Assembly (NCBI GenBank): GCA_023055505.1
Contig: JALIRH010000002.1
Span: forward strand, 57,718,733 to 57,782,732
From: Callipepla californica brunnescens
Lineage: Eukaryota; Chordata; Aves; Galliformes; Odontophoridae
Length of the DNA: 64,000 nucleotides
Direction of reading: 5' to 3'
In this document: positions 1 through 12,700 of the stretch, in pieces
Layout of the letters: every line of letters starts with the position of its first letter
Numbering within the stretch: position 1 is the first letter of the stretch
The notes under the pieces: generated by a model
The model's input: only the letters and a program-made list of their open reading frames with translations
Databases searched by the model: none
Told to the model about the DNA's origin: nothing
Position numbers and translations under genes: made by a program

Positions 1-3000
1 CTGCATACACACTGTTAATAATTCAGCTTGGTTCTTTTAGCTTATTTTATCAGATAAGAATAGATGTTCTTTCATACACTTTATCAGGAAGCCTAATAGA
101 TGTTTAAGATGTAGGGGATAGTAAATAGTAAGCAGATAAGTGACCTGATCTGACATGTCAAAGGTCTGAAAACAATTAGATTTTCAAATACAATCACACC
201 ACCACAGACAACAAAATCAGTTGCCTGTTCCAAGGCAGAAGAAGTCAGACTTTGTGAAAGTAATATTTTTCTCCTGTTGAAGAGAATGGACAGTCAAAGT
301 TTCTTTTACATACAATAGTTCTACCAAAATAATAATCATCCATTCTTTGCTGAAGCTGTCTTTGTTCCAACATCCACTGTAAACAAGTCATGCAATAGGA
401 ATGATATTTCATCCACAACTTACCTTAATTCTTTTGCAGAATGCTGCATTAGAGAAACAGAAGCAAAAGAGATGTTGATCACCTGGCCATTAAAACACAT
501 AGTTCAGTTCTAAGAAGCTCTGCTCATGCAGTATTACTGGCTATGCCTTTCTTTCACCTTTGTCTCCTACACTGTAAACACTGCATGTTTGGTATACAGT
601 GCCATTTAGTTACCATTCCGTTTGGAAGCTGAGACAGGTAATAAAAGAGATATTCAGCTCAGACCTTTCTTTTTCAGTGCTTAGAGAAATGTATTCTGTT
701 GTTTACTAATATCTGTGCACTTGCATGTAACTACAGCAGTGCAGCTGGCAATCCATAAATAATTCTTTTCCTTTTTCTTTTGAAGATATATATGTTTCAT
801 GCAATCGCAAGCCCTGCATTAACAACAGATTTTTGACATTAAAACTTCATAGTATTAGTTGATAAGCACAGCCAGTGGAGCACAGCCAACCTTTCTTTTC
901 ATCCACAGAAGAGAAAAAAATCCTCTTTGTTCTTCTGCTGTGACATGGATATTGACACATTAATGGTATGGGCAGATAATATCATGGGACAAAGTAAGAC
1001 ATGAAATTGTAGCAAGCCAACAGCTTCACTGTACTGACCAAATATAAGCTTTTACCTCAAAGGCAATCCCAGCAGTCACAGGGAACAATTTTACTGAGTG
1101 CCTGCTATTTTCATGTTATCTTTTTTAAAGGAAAAAAAGAAAAAAAATGTGAATAATATCCCGAGATCTCTGTTAACTCTTTAACTGCAGTGCTGAAAGG
1201 ACAACACAGAGCCAGAACACTGATGACTAAGAGCCTCCGAATGAAGCACTGACATGGCACTACTGTTGGAATTCAGCTGTGCACTCCGACAAGTTCAGAA
1301 CTTCACTGCACCGTTCCAGCACTGGAACGTACATGGAAAACTCTTCAGTTAAAAAGAAATAACATACTAATGAACAATAGCAGAAGTAATACTGATGGTA
1401 CCCTTTATCAAAGTATGACTCTGTTCCGAGTACTGAGTGAACTCTGGACTGTGGTATTCTATAATTATTTCAGCTAAATTCTTTTGGAATAAAGTGTACT
1501 TGTTTTACTAGCAGGCATCTTATAAGAATGCAATCACGGCACAAGCAAAAATACTCCAAAATCTGTATGTTTCAATAAAGTTCTAGGCAGCTAACATTTT
1601 TTGACAACCAAACTCAGCAGAAACGGTAAATATTGGTTTAGGTATCCAGAGAAAAATGTTAGCATAAGGGTCTAATTGTCAGTGCATGGCACTGAGTTCC
1701 ACTCAACAATCCTTGCATTTATTTCAATATCTGGTGGCTGACCTATGGGTAATCTTAGAAAGATTTTCAATTTCAGTATAAACAATTTCAGGGGAGGGAG
1801 AAATCCCCACATCCCTTTGCAATCTCTTTGAACAATTAATAACCTCACGCTAGGCAGAGCTATTAACAAAGCCAACACATTTAAGCAGTCTTTTTGTGAA
1901 CCAAAAAAAAGCACTACGCAAATAACACAGGAGTAAAGAACATGATCATGATCAATGATTCAGTGAAGTTAACAGATGGGGCTCAATATCCACAAATCAG
2001 TTGAATCAGTAGGTGTCATTTTTTGCACTGTCACTTTCTTCAAGTGTAACTGTGCTTTAATCACATTTTAAATTCTTCCTGTCAGAAAACGGTGTATTCT
2101 CATTATGCTCACAACTAGATGACAGCATTTAAGAACTGTTTTTAGAACAATATATAGAGCCCACCTAAATCACACCATTGATACCTCCAGCAGCTCTGAA
2201 CAAGAGTTATTTTTTCCAGGGATTGTCAGCTCTTTTCTAGAGGGTGACACACACACACAGTTCATCTCTTCTCTAGAACAATGGAATGTTAGCACTACCA
2301 CTAGATAAGTTTCCTAATACCTCATTGCTTCTACTTTCTTTGACCTTATCAGCAAACAATCCAGCACAAAACAACAAAACGCGATCTAATGTCGTCCCTC
2401 TATGAGGTGCTGGATAACGCTGCGTACTACCTCTCATGTCAGTGATTGCACAGAGACAATTCGAGTGCAAGTTTAAAGACAAGCAGAGGAGGGCGGCTGC
2501 TCTTTTAGAGGCTCTTCAGGGCTTTGCTGCACTGCTGCTGATCAGTGCTTGTCCAGAGAAAAATGCACTGTTTCTCTATTAGGAACTTTCTCTTTCAACA
2601 AAGTAACAAAGGAAAGACTGTGGGGAGACATGTTTCCTATGTGCTTTTTTTTATGCCCACAAAAATGAGTTTTTTTTCCCTCCAAAAAAAGAACAGCACA
2701 GACCAAGTAACTAAAGTGAAAATGACAGTAAACCAAGACTGTTGTGACACTGTCTGGATACGATGAAGTGGTGCTGGAATGCAGCTGAGCTTGATTTGCA
2801 GAGTGACTGAGTTACAGCAGAAGTATTAAAAGTCAATGTGGCATTTAAAATCAGGAAGGTATTTTATACATCTTCATTGGGCAGAAAGGTACATCTGTGT
2901 CCTCCTGACATGACAAGCAGCAGGTATGCACCAGTTTTTCAGAGGAAGCAGATATTTGCTTCATCATCTCCAACTTCACTCTTTCTAAACGAGAGTACAG

Positions 3001-3626
3001 TAATGGTATACATGAAGTTATAGCTTATTTCTAAGCCCAAATAACATTGAAAGTTGTCGTTTGTTAAAAAAGAGGATTCACAGTGTGCCAATGAAAACTG
3101 GTTATGAACCAGCGATGTTCAAAAGTGTCCTCCAGACTAAAAATAAGCCTGCCGGTTCTGATACAGAGAATTCTGTATGATTTCATAGTACAACAGCACG
3201 TAGTGTAAGCGCTCTTTCCATCAGGAAAGCAATTTTAATCACATAAAATGTGCAGCTCCAAAATACACTGTTTCTATTTTCAAGCTGACAACTAAAAATC
3301 AAAAAAATTCAGTGGTTTCTTTTTTTTTTATTATTCAAATTTTTAAGAAATTCAGAAGTCATTCTTTGCTTGCCTGAATACTCTCAAGGTGTCATCTGGA
3401 AGGTGCAGCTCATGGCAATGTTACCTGCTCTCACAACCTGTCATAGGATTACTTTACAAATAGTAGCCCCTTGTGTAAAGATTCTGATGGGAACCACATT
3501 TTGAAGTCTACCAATTCTAACTAAGCTCTATCAAAATCCTATATTGCTTTCAGCATAAAAATACCTTTGGAGTAAGCTATTAGGAGAAAGGTACTGCAAG
3601 GAGGCCCCTTTGCAGCAACGACGTAC
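1..3626. other. GALNT12 intron 7 (partial), AT-rich, no gene seen
   Basis: I searched this stretch on the minus strand for the expected next coding segment (LQNKGLTDYCFDYN-like) and for the lectin-domain C-terminus, and found neither. It holds a short CA tract near 2247-2259 and A/T runs. An acceptor/donor-like pair on the minus strand around 418-445 would give only about 20 bp and has no coding support. Confidence 0.7.
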
Positions 3627-3758
3627 CATGCCAAAAAAGCCTGGTCTGTCCTCAGGTACATGAAGCTCTGGGTACACATTCTCCAAGAACCACTTGAAGT
3701 CCTTACATTTCAGTTTCTCTCGAAGGAGTCTCCTCTCCGTCACATCTCCATATGGTTC
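3627..3758 (-). CDS. GALNT12: GALNT12 coding exon 7: linker before the lectin domain
   Basis: 132 bp, 44 codons (residues 409-452), phase 0 on both sides. Reads [20 protein letters not shown], then [20 protein letters not shown], then FFGM. The acceptor follows TTTTTCAG and the donor is GTACGTCG directly after the ATG codon of M452. This is the last GALNT12 exon in the window. The family continues with the inter-domain linker and three lectin repeats, which I could not find further left. Confidence 0.95.
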
Positions 3759-6700
3759 CTGAAAAAGAAATAAATAAATAAAAATAAAGATCAAAAACAC
3801 AGAACAGATGCTCTCCTTTAAATTATCTGTTTACATTATTAGGAACCATATGCTGAAGTGATTAGTAGGTCTTTTAACCAGGAAAAATTCTCATGTTTGG
3901 ACACCGGACTTGATTTTATTAGCCTTACATTTGTTAATCATTGACAGAAAAAAAAAAAAAAAAGAAAGAAAAAAAGATCAGAATGGCACACACAGAATTT
4001 AGAAATATCCTATTAGACAGTCACTCTGAGAATACTCCAGAAAATCCACACATGGGGACGTCCTTGAATACAATTTGCTGGAAACTGAGAAAGTGCAGTG
4101 GAAAATTTACTTCTTCCAGCTAGAGAACTGAAAATCTCAAAAGCAGTGGATGAATCTTGAGAATTTAAAATTACGCCATCATCGATTTGGAAATTTCTTA
4201 CAAAGAATTTCTTTTTTTTCATGTAACTGATGAAATCTGTAAAAGCTTCCTTTGAACTTCACAGTTTTGGGGGTGGGGAGTATGAGGAGTATGAAATCTT
4301 AAATCTCCAGGGAAAATCTTTCAGTGCAGACCTTTTCCTGCCTACAGATGGGAGTGTAGTTCACATCTTTTCATGTCTGCCCCCAAAAACTGTCTCTGTA
4401 TTGACTGGGGACTTCAGACACTCAGGCATGATGTACTGCTTTCAGTCCCCAGACTCTTGCAGGTCACCTGACACATTCTTTATCACTCCAAAAATATATT
4501 TGCTTTTCTGAAAATTGGAAATAGAACTGAAAACACAAAATGGATGTAAAACAGTGGCGAAGATGCCTGCTTGAATAAACAAACAGCATGACACATTAGC
4601 TCCAAGGTCTGAACATTAATCTTTAAGCAAAACCTTACGGAACCAGATTCCACAGCCTTAGCATCAATCATTTTTCCATTATGCTGCAGAACTGAACTGT
4701 TAGGTTAGATGAAGTAAAAGTTTCTAAACTCAGCTGCTGAAGCCAGTGATGCACAGAATATTATGGGGACCACAAGGCAGCAGCCTTGATACATGCAAAA
4801 AAATGCAAGAGTCTCAGCTTAAATCCGCTGTGCTACAAGCAAGCCAATAAGCAAAGCTTATGTTACTAGCATGCAAATAACCTCGAAAGTTCTGTCATTA
4901 CAGGCATCAGCCACCCTGGGCTTCACAAGAAAATCTGCCAGCATGTATTGCTGTGTCCCCTTTGCATAAAACGCGAGCAGAGTCATGCCATTGTTGCCTG
5001 TGAACTCACAATGTCTCCGGAAACACAAAACCATACTTCTCTCAAAGTCAGACTCCAACAGTAAAACCTAAATGGATTTTACGTTAAAGTAAAACAATTA
5101 TTACTAATATATGGACTATAAAAACCTGATTGCCTAGTGTAAGCCAAAGTAACACGAGGCGAAAGATAACAGAATTCAGTTTCCCCAGTCTCCTTCAGGG
5201 CTTCTTTGGAAAACATGGTCATTTGAAGAGTACTTTTTTTCCACAAGCACTTCTACTGCAATATGGGACATTTGCACAGACAGGAACTCACTGTCTGGTC
5301 TCTTGGTTCTGGTCACGTGTAGTCACAGGTGGGTGTCCAACAGCCTGTGCCCCAAAGCATGTTACTTCCTTCCATTCTACAGACCCCTCCAAATAAATAT
5401 AACCAAACTACCAATTTGCCATGCTCTTTCACTGTCCTGATCTACTCAAATTTTACAGTATGTATCTTCTGAACTATTTTGCTAACAAATCATCTTATGT
5501 TTTCGTCCTCATTAAAACTTTGAAAACAAACAAACAAACTGATACTTCAAACATGCTAGTAGGAATATTTTCATCCCAGATTTTCATCAATTTAGTCTTT
5601 TCAATACTGATTTTTATTTTTTTTTATTTACATCCTGCTGCAGCTGGTAAATCAAAATTTGAAAAAGCAAATATGTCTTACATCAATATAAAGTTTTACA
5701 GTTAACAAAAGATGAGTGATCTTGCTAAAGATTATTACCAAGCTGGTCACATAAAAATCTACTGTCCATTGAACCGTGTTGATTAAAACTCATTAACTAT
5801 GCCTCTGTTCTGTAATTTTTTATTGATAGAACCCTCCATGCTTCTATGAGGTAGGTGATACACTTTGGGCTAAACAGTTCCTCCTTACTTGAGTTACAAT
5901 GCTTAACTTTATTCTTTAATTCATTTATCTATCTAGTTTAGCCTTCTCCTCAACTGACAGAATTTCTGATTTTCCAAAGAATTCAAAAATTATATATACA
6001 TTTATCTTCTGTGGGGGAAAATGTTTCAGAAGAAGTAAGAAAGAAACCTTTCACATTAAAACATTAGTAAAATTAACACCTAATTCACTGAAAACAAATT
6101 CAACTGTAATTCCAAGAACAAGAGACTCAACTTACCAAGCGAGCGTGTGGGTTTCGATGGTAATAAAGTTCTTTATATTCATCCATCCACACTTCAGCAG
6201 CACGAACGCTGTTTGCCAGAGCTTTAGACCGTGAGTAGGGAGCTTGTTTGGGGAAAACATGGCCCACGTGTGAGCAAGGGTGGATCTCAAGACTTCCTCC
6301 ACACTGCCATATCTGAACAAAAAATTTCCATTGTGCACTGTTAATTTCTGTCTTCACAAGCAGAAGGGTACACATCTTTGCAAGAATAATGATTTCCTCA
6401 AGAATATCACAGTATATTACAATTAATGCGTGTAAAATAATTACTTGTGCTTCTATTTCTATATTGTCCATTTCAGAATAAGGGTGCTCGGTCATAAAAC
6501 GTGACTAATCTTTAACAGGAGTTTGGAAAAAGGAACCCAAGACTCAACACATAAAACAGTAAACAAACCAACCACTATTAGTAGGAAAAAAAATCCTTCT
6601 ATTTATATCTACTTGCTGTTGAGAAAAGTATTTGAGCTTGCATGTGGAGTTGTGCCCTCATCCTCAGGCCTTTGAATGCCTAGGCCAGGAAATGCATGCC

Positions 6701-9700
6701 CGTGGAGGAGATGAGTCTCAGCACACACAATTCTGTGATCACAGCCCTCTCCTCTGAAAACCCTGGCCAGTACTGCTTGAGAGACCTTTTACAGTCCATC
6801 CCCGCCACTCATTCCGACCCCAACCTTGGTGTAACGAATGCAGAGCACAGTCCAATGTTCACCATTTAACAGTTCATGAGCATGATGCGTCAGGCTCACT
6901 GTTTCAGAAGGGTGTCAGAAAACAAGGCTCCTGAAATTCAGTCAGGTGGGAGGAAAGGGAAGACATGTTATACTTGGACAATCAGTGGCTCTGACAGATT
7001 TTCCGAAGAAGCTTTTTTCAAGCTGGAAATCCAGGCAATTAATTCTCCTCACTTACTTAACCATCTGTATGTAGGTGGCTGCTCATTTTTCCTGAGTGAG
7101 GAGGTTGGAACCTGCTGATCCTTGAGGTCCCTTCCAACCCAAGCCATTCTATGATAAGGGAAATTGGCTAAGAGATGTTCAAGGAGTAGAGAGGTTTGCT
7201 GGCTTTCTTTTGAGCAGAACATGATTAAGGAGTTATGCAAGAAATCTACAATTATATACTGCTCTCTTAAATAACTTGATTTTTTTCAGGTATAACTATG
7301 CTACTGCCATTTCAAAAGCCACTACGAAACCAATCATCCACTCTCATTATAGGGTTTCCCTCAGGGAGATTAATGTTTCAAAACAATAGCTGTCTTATGT
7401 TATAGCTTCCATATCCAAGATTGTATTTTTTAAAGTTAAATTTTATCAGGCAAGTATTGTCAACAAATATTAAGGTCCATTAAATTTATTGAAGCCTATC
7501 AATTTCCATATCTGTTACATTCCATAGAAGCATCTTTCATTGAGGATTACTGTTTTGATCAAAAAAATATTTTCAACAAGAATTTTCTTGCTGAAAATAT
7601 GAGCAATGGACCATAAAGACAACTGAAGTAAAAACATAGCGTTAAGAAAGATGCATTTTCTTGTACTGTTCCTTGACGAAGTCTGATTTAAATGGAGTAA
7701 AACATGGTGACTGTATTTATTAAATTGCTGCCAAAAAGAAAATTCCACAGCATTTGAATTTTCAGCAACTAAAACTCTGAATTTCTCTGAGAAAATAACC
7801 GTAGGCTGCTAGACAGTGCCCATTAAATTTGCTTCCCTCATTAAAAAGGTTTAAAATTCCTTGCCTTCCCATTACAAGAACTAGATATGTTTTAGCTACC
7901 CAGTTCTTCAGAAAACATTTTTTTGCTTTGTTTTGAAGGAAAAAAAATATTTCAACTTCTATATAAAATCAGGTACAAATGAAGAGCTATAAAATAATGC
8001 AAGGAATTCAACAGAGACACCAAAATTGATCATTAAATGTTAAATAAATGACTCTCGGGAAGTTTCTCCCCTGAAACCATATCCACGTCCTGTAACCAAA
8101 AAGCACATTAGATTTATTTATATTTTGCCTGCTCATGTGCATGCAAATATGTTTCTTTACTAGGTCTGGAAACTCTCATTATGAGAACCTTCTCTTTCTT
8201 CCTATCACAAGAAGAGAACAAGGTGACATTGGTTTTGCTTTCACTTTCATCTTGATGCACGCAGGTTATAAATATGTTTTCTTTGTTTTACAGGGATGAA
8301 TGCTTGCATTAGGAAAGCTACAATAGCCGTACAGCTCTTGCATTGATATCCCTGTCCCTGCCAGGCTGTGGACAAGTGACCCAATTTCTGGGTCAACAAA
8401 CACTTAGTAAGAAAAGCAAGTTGGCTGTCAAGAAATTAGCTTCCTGTATGAACTGCTATCTCCATGGCAGTGTTTTAGGACTCTCTAGAAAGAAAAAAAG
8501 AAGAAGAAAAAAAAAAACCATCTACCCTCTAAACAAAGACAGGGGACACAACCTGTTCCTAAACCCACCCAGGCTACTCTGGCTGCTGGAGAAATTTCCA
8601 CATCAGGACAGGAAAAAACAGATCAGAAAGATTAGAGAAGAACCCAGGAAATCACAAGTGTAACAGCCAGGACTAGTGGTCAAGGAAATTTCAAGGAAAA
8701 GAAAAGAATTAGCAGTAAGTAATTCTGCCTTTTTGAATATGTGCATTTTTCCCTCGTGCTGCAATGGTGAGCTAAAGGATAGACTGCAGATGTATCAAGC
8801 AGCAGTCCCCAGAAGCAGACTTACAATGCAGTTGCCAACAGCAGGGAAATGCTGCAACCAGCTCGATGTACAGGAGACAGAAGACGAGAGGGCACTGCTT
8901 TGCACCCCTTAGGAAGGAGACTTTCAATACCCATTATGACCATGAAGTGAAATTTTATCTAGCCAAATAGCATTAAGCAATCCCAAATCAAGGCACATTG
9001 ACTCAATTTTGCATTCAGCACGCAGCCTCAATCTCTCTTAGTCATAATGCTTTCAGCCAAAGCTTTGTCCTTGTTGCACCTCTTGAAACCACAGAGAATT
9101 TTGTCAGTTTAGAATAAACAAATAGGAGGCTTGAAAACGTTGTCAGTGGGACAGGCTGTGTTCTCAGAGAGAAGAAGAATGAATTAATTTACAGCGAGTT
9201 TCAGTATTCCTGACCCCAATTTTTAGGTCTGACAGGTACAGAAACCACAGAGATGCGAATTAGCACTGATTTATCCCTCTTGACCTTCTTCAGAAATGCG
9301 AACAGCAGGAAGAACACACTAAAATGCCTTCCTAGTGCTCTGCTCCCTTCCACAAAATGCCTCACTGCAGGAGGCACATACACAGAAGTAAAGCACATTG
9401 TCTGTGTTTGCAGTTTTGCTCCAAACGCCCAAATCTGCACTGGTGAAATTAGTGTGCCCAGGCACATGCATTGGCCCATGGAGCAGCTGCCACTGCTCAG
9501 TGCATCCTGCTGTACATTTTCTCCCAGAAGAGAGCTGCTCAGTCCACCTACAGCCTGTGGAGAGCTGGACCAGCCCTTGAAAAGAAAATCTTTCTCTAGG
9601 TCAAACAGGCAAAGCCACTGTTCACTCACGCTTTTTCATCACATGGGCTCAAATACCTGAGTCATGAAAGTAGTGAGAGACACCTTCCAGGCTTTCTGCA

Positions 9701-12700
9701 AGGAGATAGTGCTGGCCTTCCACCTCCCTAGCCCCATAAACCATCTCAGAGACTTCCATCTGAGGCAGCACTACTCCCAACTCCTACTGGCCAATAGGGA
9801 ACGTAACCACTGCAACTGAGTGATGACCCCAAAGAAAATAAATCTACCCTTGGAAAGATGAGACCAACATAATGCACACATCAAAGCAGACTGCAACTGA
9901 ATTGGGGCCAGCTATGAGATTTCTGCTTCAGAAGCTCACAGACCTCATGAAGATGGGTAAGCTGCTTTGAGGAGCTGAAGCCCCCGAACTTGCTGACTGA
10001 GTCAGGTGAGCAGCATGTTTGGTGTCAGAAAAACTAAACTCCATGTGAGAAGGGAGGAAAAGAGGACTTCAGATCAAACAGTGATCCAAGATGAGAATTC
10101 TTTCTCCAGAAAGAAACCGTGTCACTTCTGAGTCAGTGCTTATTAACCTCCCTACCCCTTTCCTTCCCTTCTTCTTGAGCTCTCTTTGCTTGGGTTTCTG
10201 CACTACAGGCTGCAGGAGACAGGCACAGTGGTCACGAAGACTGCACACTTCTTCTGTCAGCTGGCAGAATTCTAAAGCAAGGCACTCTGCTCTCTTTCTC
10301 ATGAGAAGGTTTTGTAACATCAGAGTACTGTTTATTCCTGAAAGCCACTCTCAGTGGTAAAACAAACAAACAAAAACAACAAAAAACCACCAATGCTTGC
10401 CCTCCCACAATCTGTCGACAGACAAAAATGCAAATATGACCATAAAATACATGTACCTAATGCCAAACAAAGCAAAAAACAAACAAACAAACAAACACAA
10501 AGAGGGACAGCATGAATATTAAATGATAGGCTCTCTGCAAATCAAGAATGGCATTATGGGGTAACTTCTAAACCCCAAGCTAAGCAAGCTAAGAGGGATC
10601 CAGGATGAATCATGCACTCAATGGGAATCAGCAACAGTACAGGTAACAGCATACACGAGCACGCTTGCTTTGCTCATCTGTCTGAATTGTCTCATATCTT
10701 CTTTCTTTTCCTTTACTCTAAATCCTTTCCACTCCAGCATAGCAATCTATCTGCTTCATGCCTAAGACCACGTTCAACCTCTGGTGGGGTACCGCTCTAC
10801 CATTCTGGGAGATTTCCTCATTGCCTTTTATAACCTTTATATGACATTTTCCTGACATGAAACAGAAAAAAGCCTTACAGAAGCACAGGCTTGCTCACTC
10901 TGTCCCACTGATAACTTCCATCAGCTGACAGCTGTTCACTCTGCCAACTGCTACAGTGAGTTCCAGCACTACACGCAGGAACTAGTAATGTGTCTCCTAA
11001 TATCTGCTTTAAGCCACAGAACATAAACTTCATACTCCAGTCACACCACTGCTTACATTTTATGCTGATGCTTCAAATAAAGAAATATTTTAAAAATATG
11101 TCTTTTCAAATGGTTATTCTGAAGGAAAATACAGCAATAATGAAGTGTGAGAATGATGAAAAGATTAATGTAAATGTGTACTGAAATATTCTCTTTTTCT
11201 TCACAGTTGCTCACATCACATCTACCTCAATGAGACAAAAGGGCACGAAGAAAAAAATAAGAAACTTGTATTTATTCTCACGAAAAAAAAAGCCACTTAC
11301 CCTAAATGAAAACTCAAGGTTTTCTCCTCCCCAGACTTCCATTCCTGTGTCGTATGAACCAAGATAATCAAAATAGTTCTTACTCACAGAAAATAATCCA
11401 CCTGCCATGGTGGGAGACCTGTAAAAGAGAACAGTAACTCTGGACTTAATTAAAAGAAAAAAGAAAAGAGAATTAAAAAACCAACAGAATGAGTTAGAAA
11501 TACAACATTTTCACTGTCTACTTTCTCAGTAGTAAGAGGCAGTCACTGATCAGCTAAGTATTATATTGTGTGGCCATTTGAGTTCAATCTTTTGCTAACA
11601 AAACTGTATCAGAAATGAGTTTCAAAATCTGTTAAAATAAAAATATCAATGAAATGTGAGAAGACAAATGTTATGCGAGGATAAACTTTTGCAACTGTAA
11701 TGTATTTGAGACTGGCATTAAATGGTTAGCCTCTTACCTTCAAATTACAGAACAAAATTATTGGTAGAATTATTTTAGTTCTGAAATTCTAAGTGCAGTA
11801 TACTTGTAAATTTTGCTGAAGTTGTAAGTAAACACAAACCCGTGCTTTAGTAATTAATAACAGTATTCCTGATTCCATTAATATCAAGTGGAAAAACTCA
11901 GAAATTAGCTGATGAGAATTAAGTAAACATAGCCCCAGAGAGATTTTTTCCTTTGAAGATGACCCGCCCCTTTGTGGTTTGTTTTTTTTATTTTTTATTT
12001 ACTGTGTTTGATCAAAAAATCAGAAGCCAAAATTTGAGCTACACTGGCAGGGCAACGCTAAAAGGATACAAGACACCAATCAACGGCACAGTTAAGGGAT
12101 GTGCTTTCTGTAGGGTGGTGGATGCATGTGTTCATAAAACTGAATTTGTTTAACATTGCTCCTGATTGTTTACAGCCTCAGAAAGTGACCCTCTTTAAAA
12201 GTGCCAACCACATTATGCTGGTTGGGACTTAATTCATCTGACAATATGAGCTGTACTAAATTGCCATTGATATAAGAATTAAAAGATGCTAGATCTGCCA
12301 TCAGTTATTCTTAACATGTCAAAACTAATATTACCAGCCATCTTTTTGAATCAACACAGTCTTATGCTGTCATATGTTGTCTCTAAGAACGGAAAGAGAT
12401 GAGGTGAGACAGAGAAAAAGACTCCATAAACTGACAAGCTCTTCTGCCTCACCCCTTGTCTAGTCTTTCCAAACAGTCAGTGATATCACTCTCTCAGCAC
12501 TGCTATGTTCTCCAGATAACCACACCACTCATCTCAGCCACCGGTCCATCTTGAAGCTTAATCTCTCATCATTTTCCCCTTGGCATTCCAAAGACAATTC
12601 CTTCTTGTTGGGAAGAAAAGCACTGCATTTAAGCTAGAGGCACAAAAATTCTTACTCTACTTTGAAACATTTTGGATTATGCATGCTAGTGTATACTGAA

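Larger units (their letters stand above)
6313..11300. other. GALNT12 intron 5
   Basis: About 5 kb, non-coding. Holds a CR1 3' fragment at about 7103-7153, A-rich and (CAAA)n tracts at about 10357-10392 and 10473-10500, and chance open frames on both strands at 9201-9660. Confidence 0.75.

Noticed and set aside
418..445. Acceptor- and donor-like pair on the minus strand near the left edge, suggesting a further GALNT12 exon.
   Set aside because: It would enclose only about 20 bp and encodes nothing matching the lectin domain.
4858..5058. Minus-strand open stretch in GALNT12 intron 6 with protein-like composition and an acceptor-like CATTTAG upstream.
   Set aside because: No resemblance to GALNT12 or any family I know. 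The only nearby donors are weak, and exons 6 and 7 join perfectly without it.
9201..9660. Overlapping frames of 142 and 135 codons on opposite strands in GALNT12 intron 5.
   Set aside because: Both strands open over the same low-stop stretch. Neither product resembles a known protein and no splice signals frame them.
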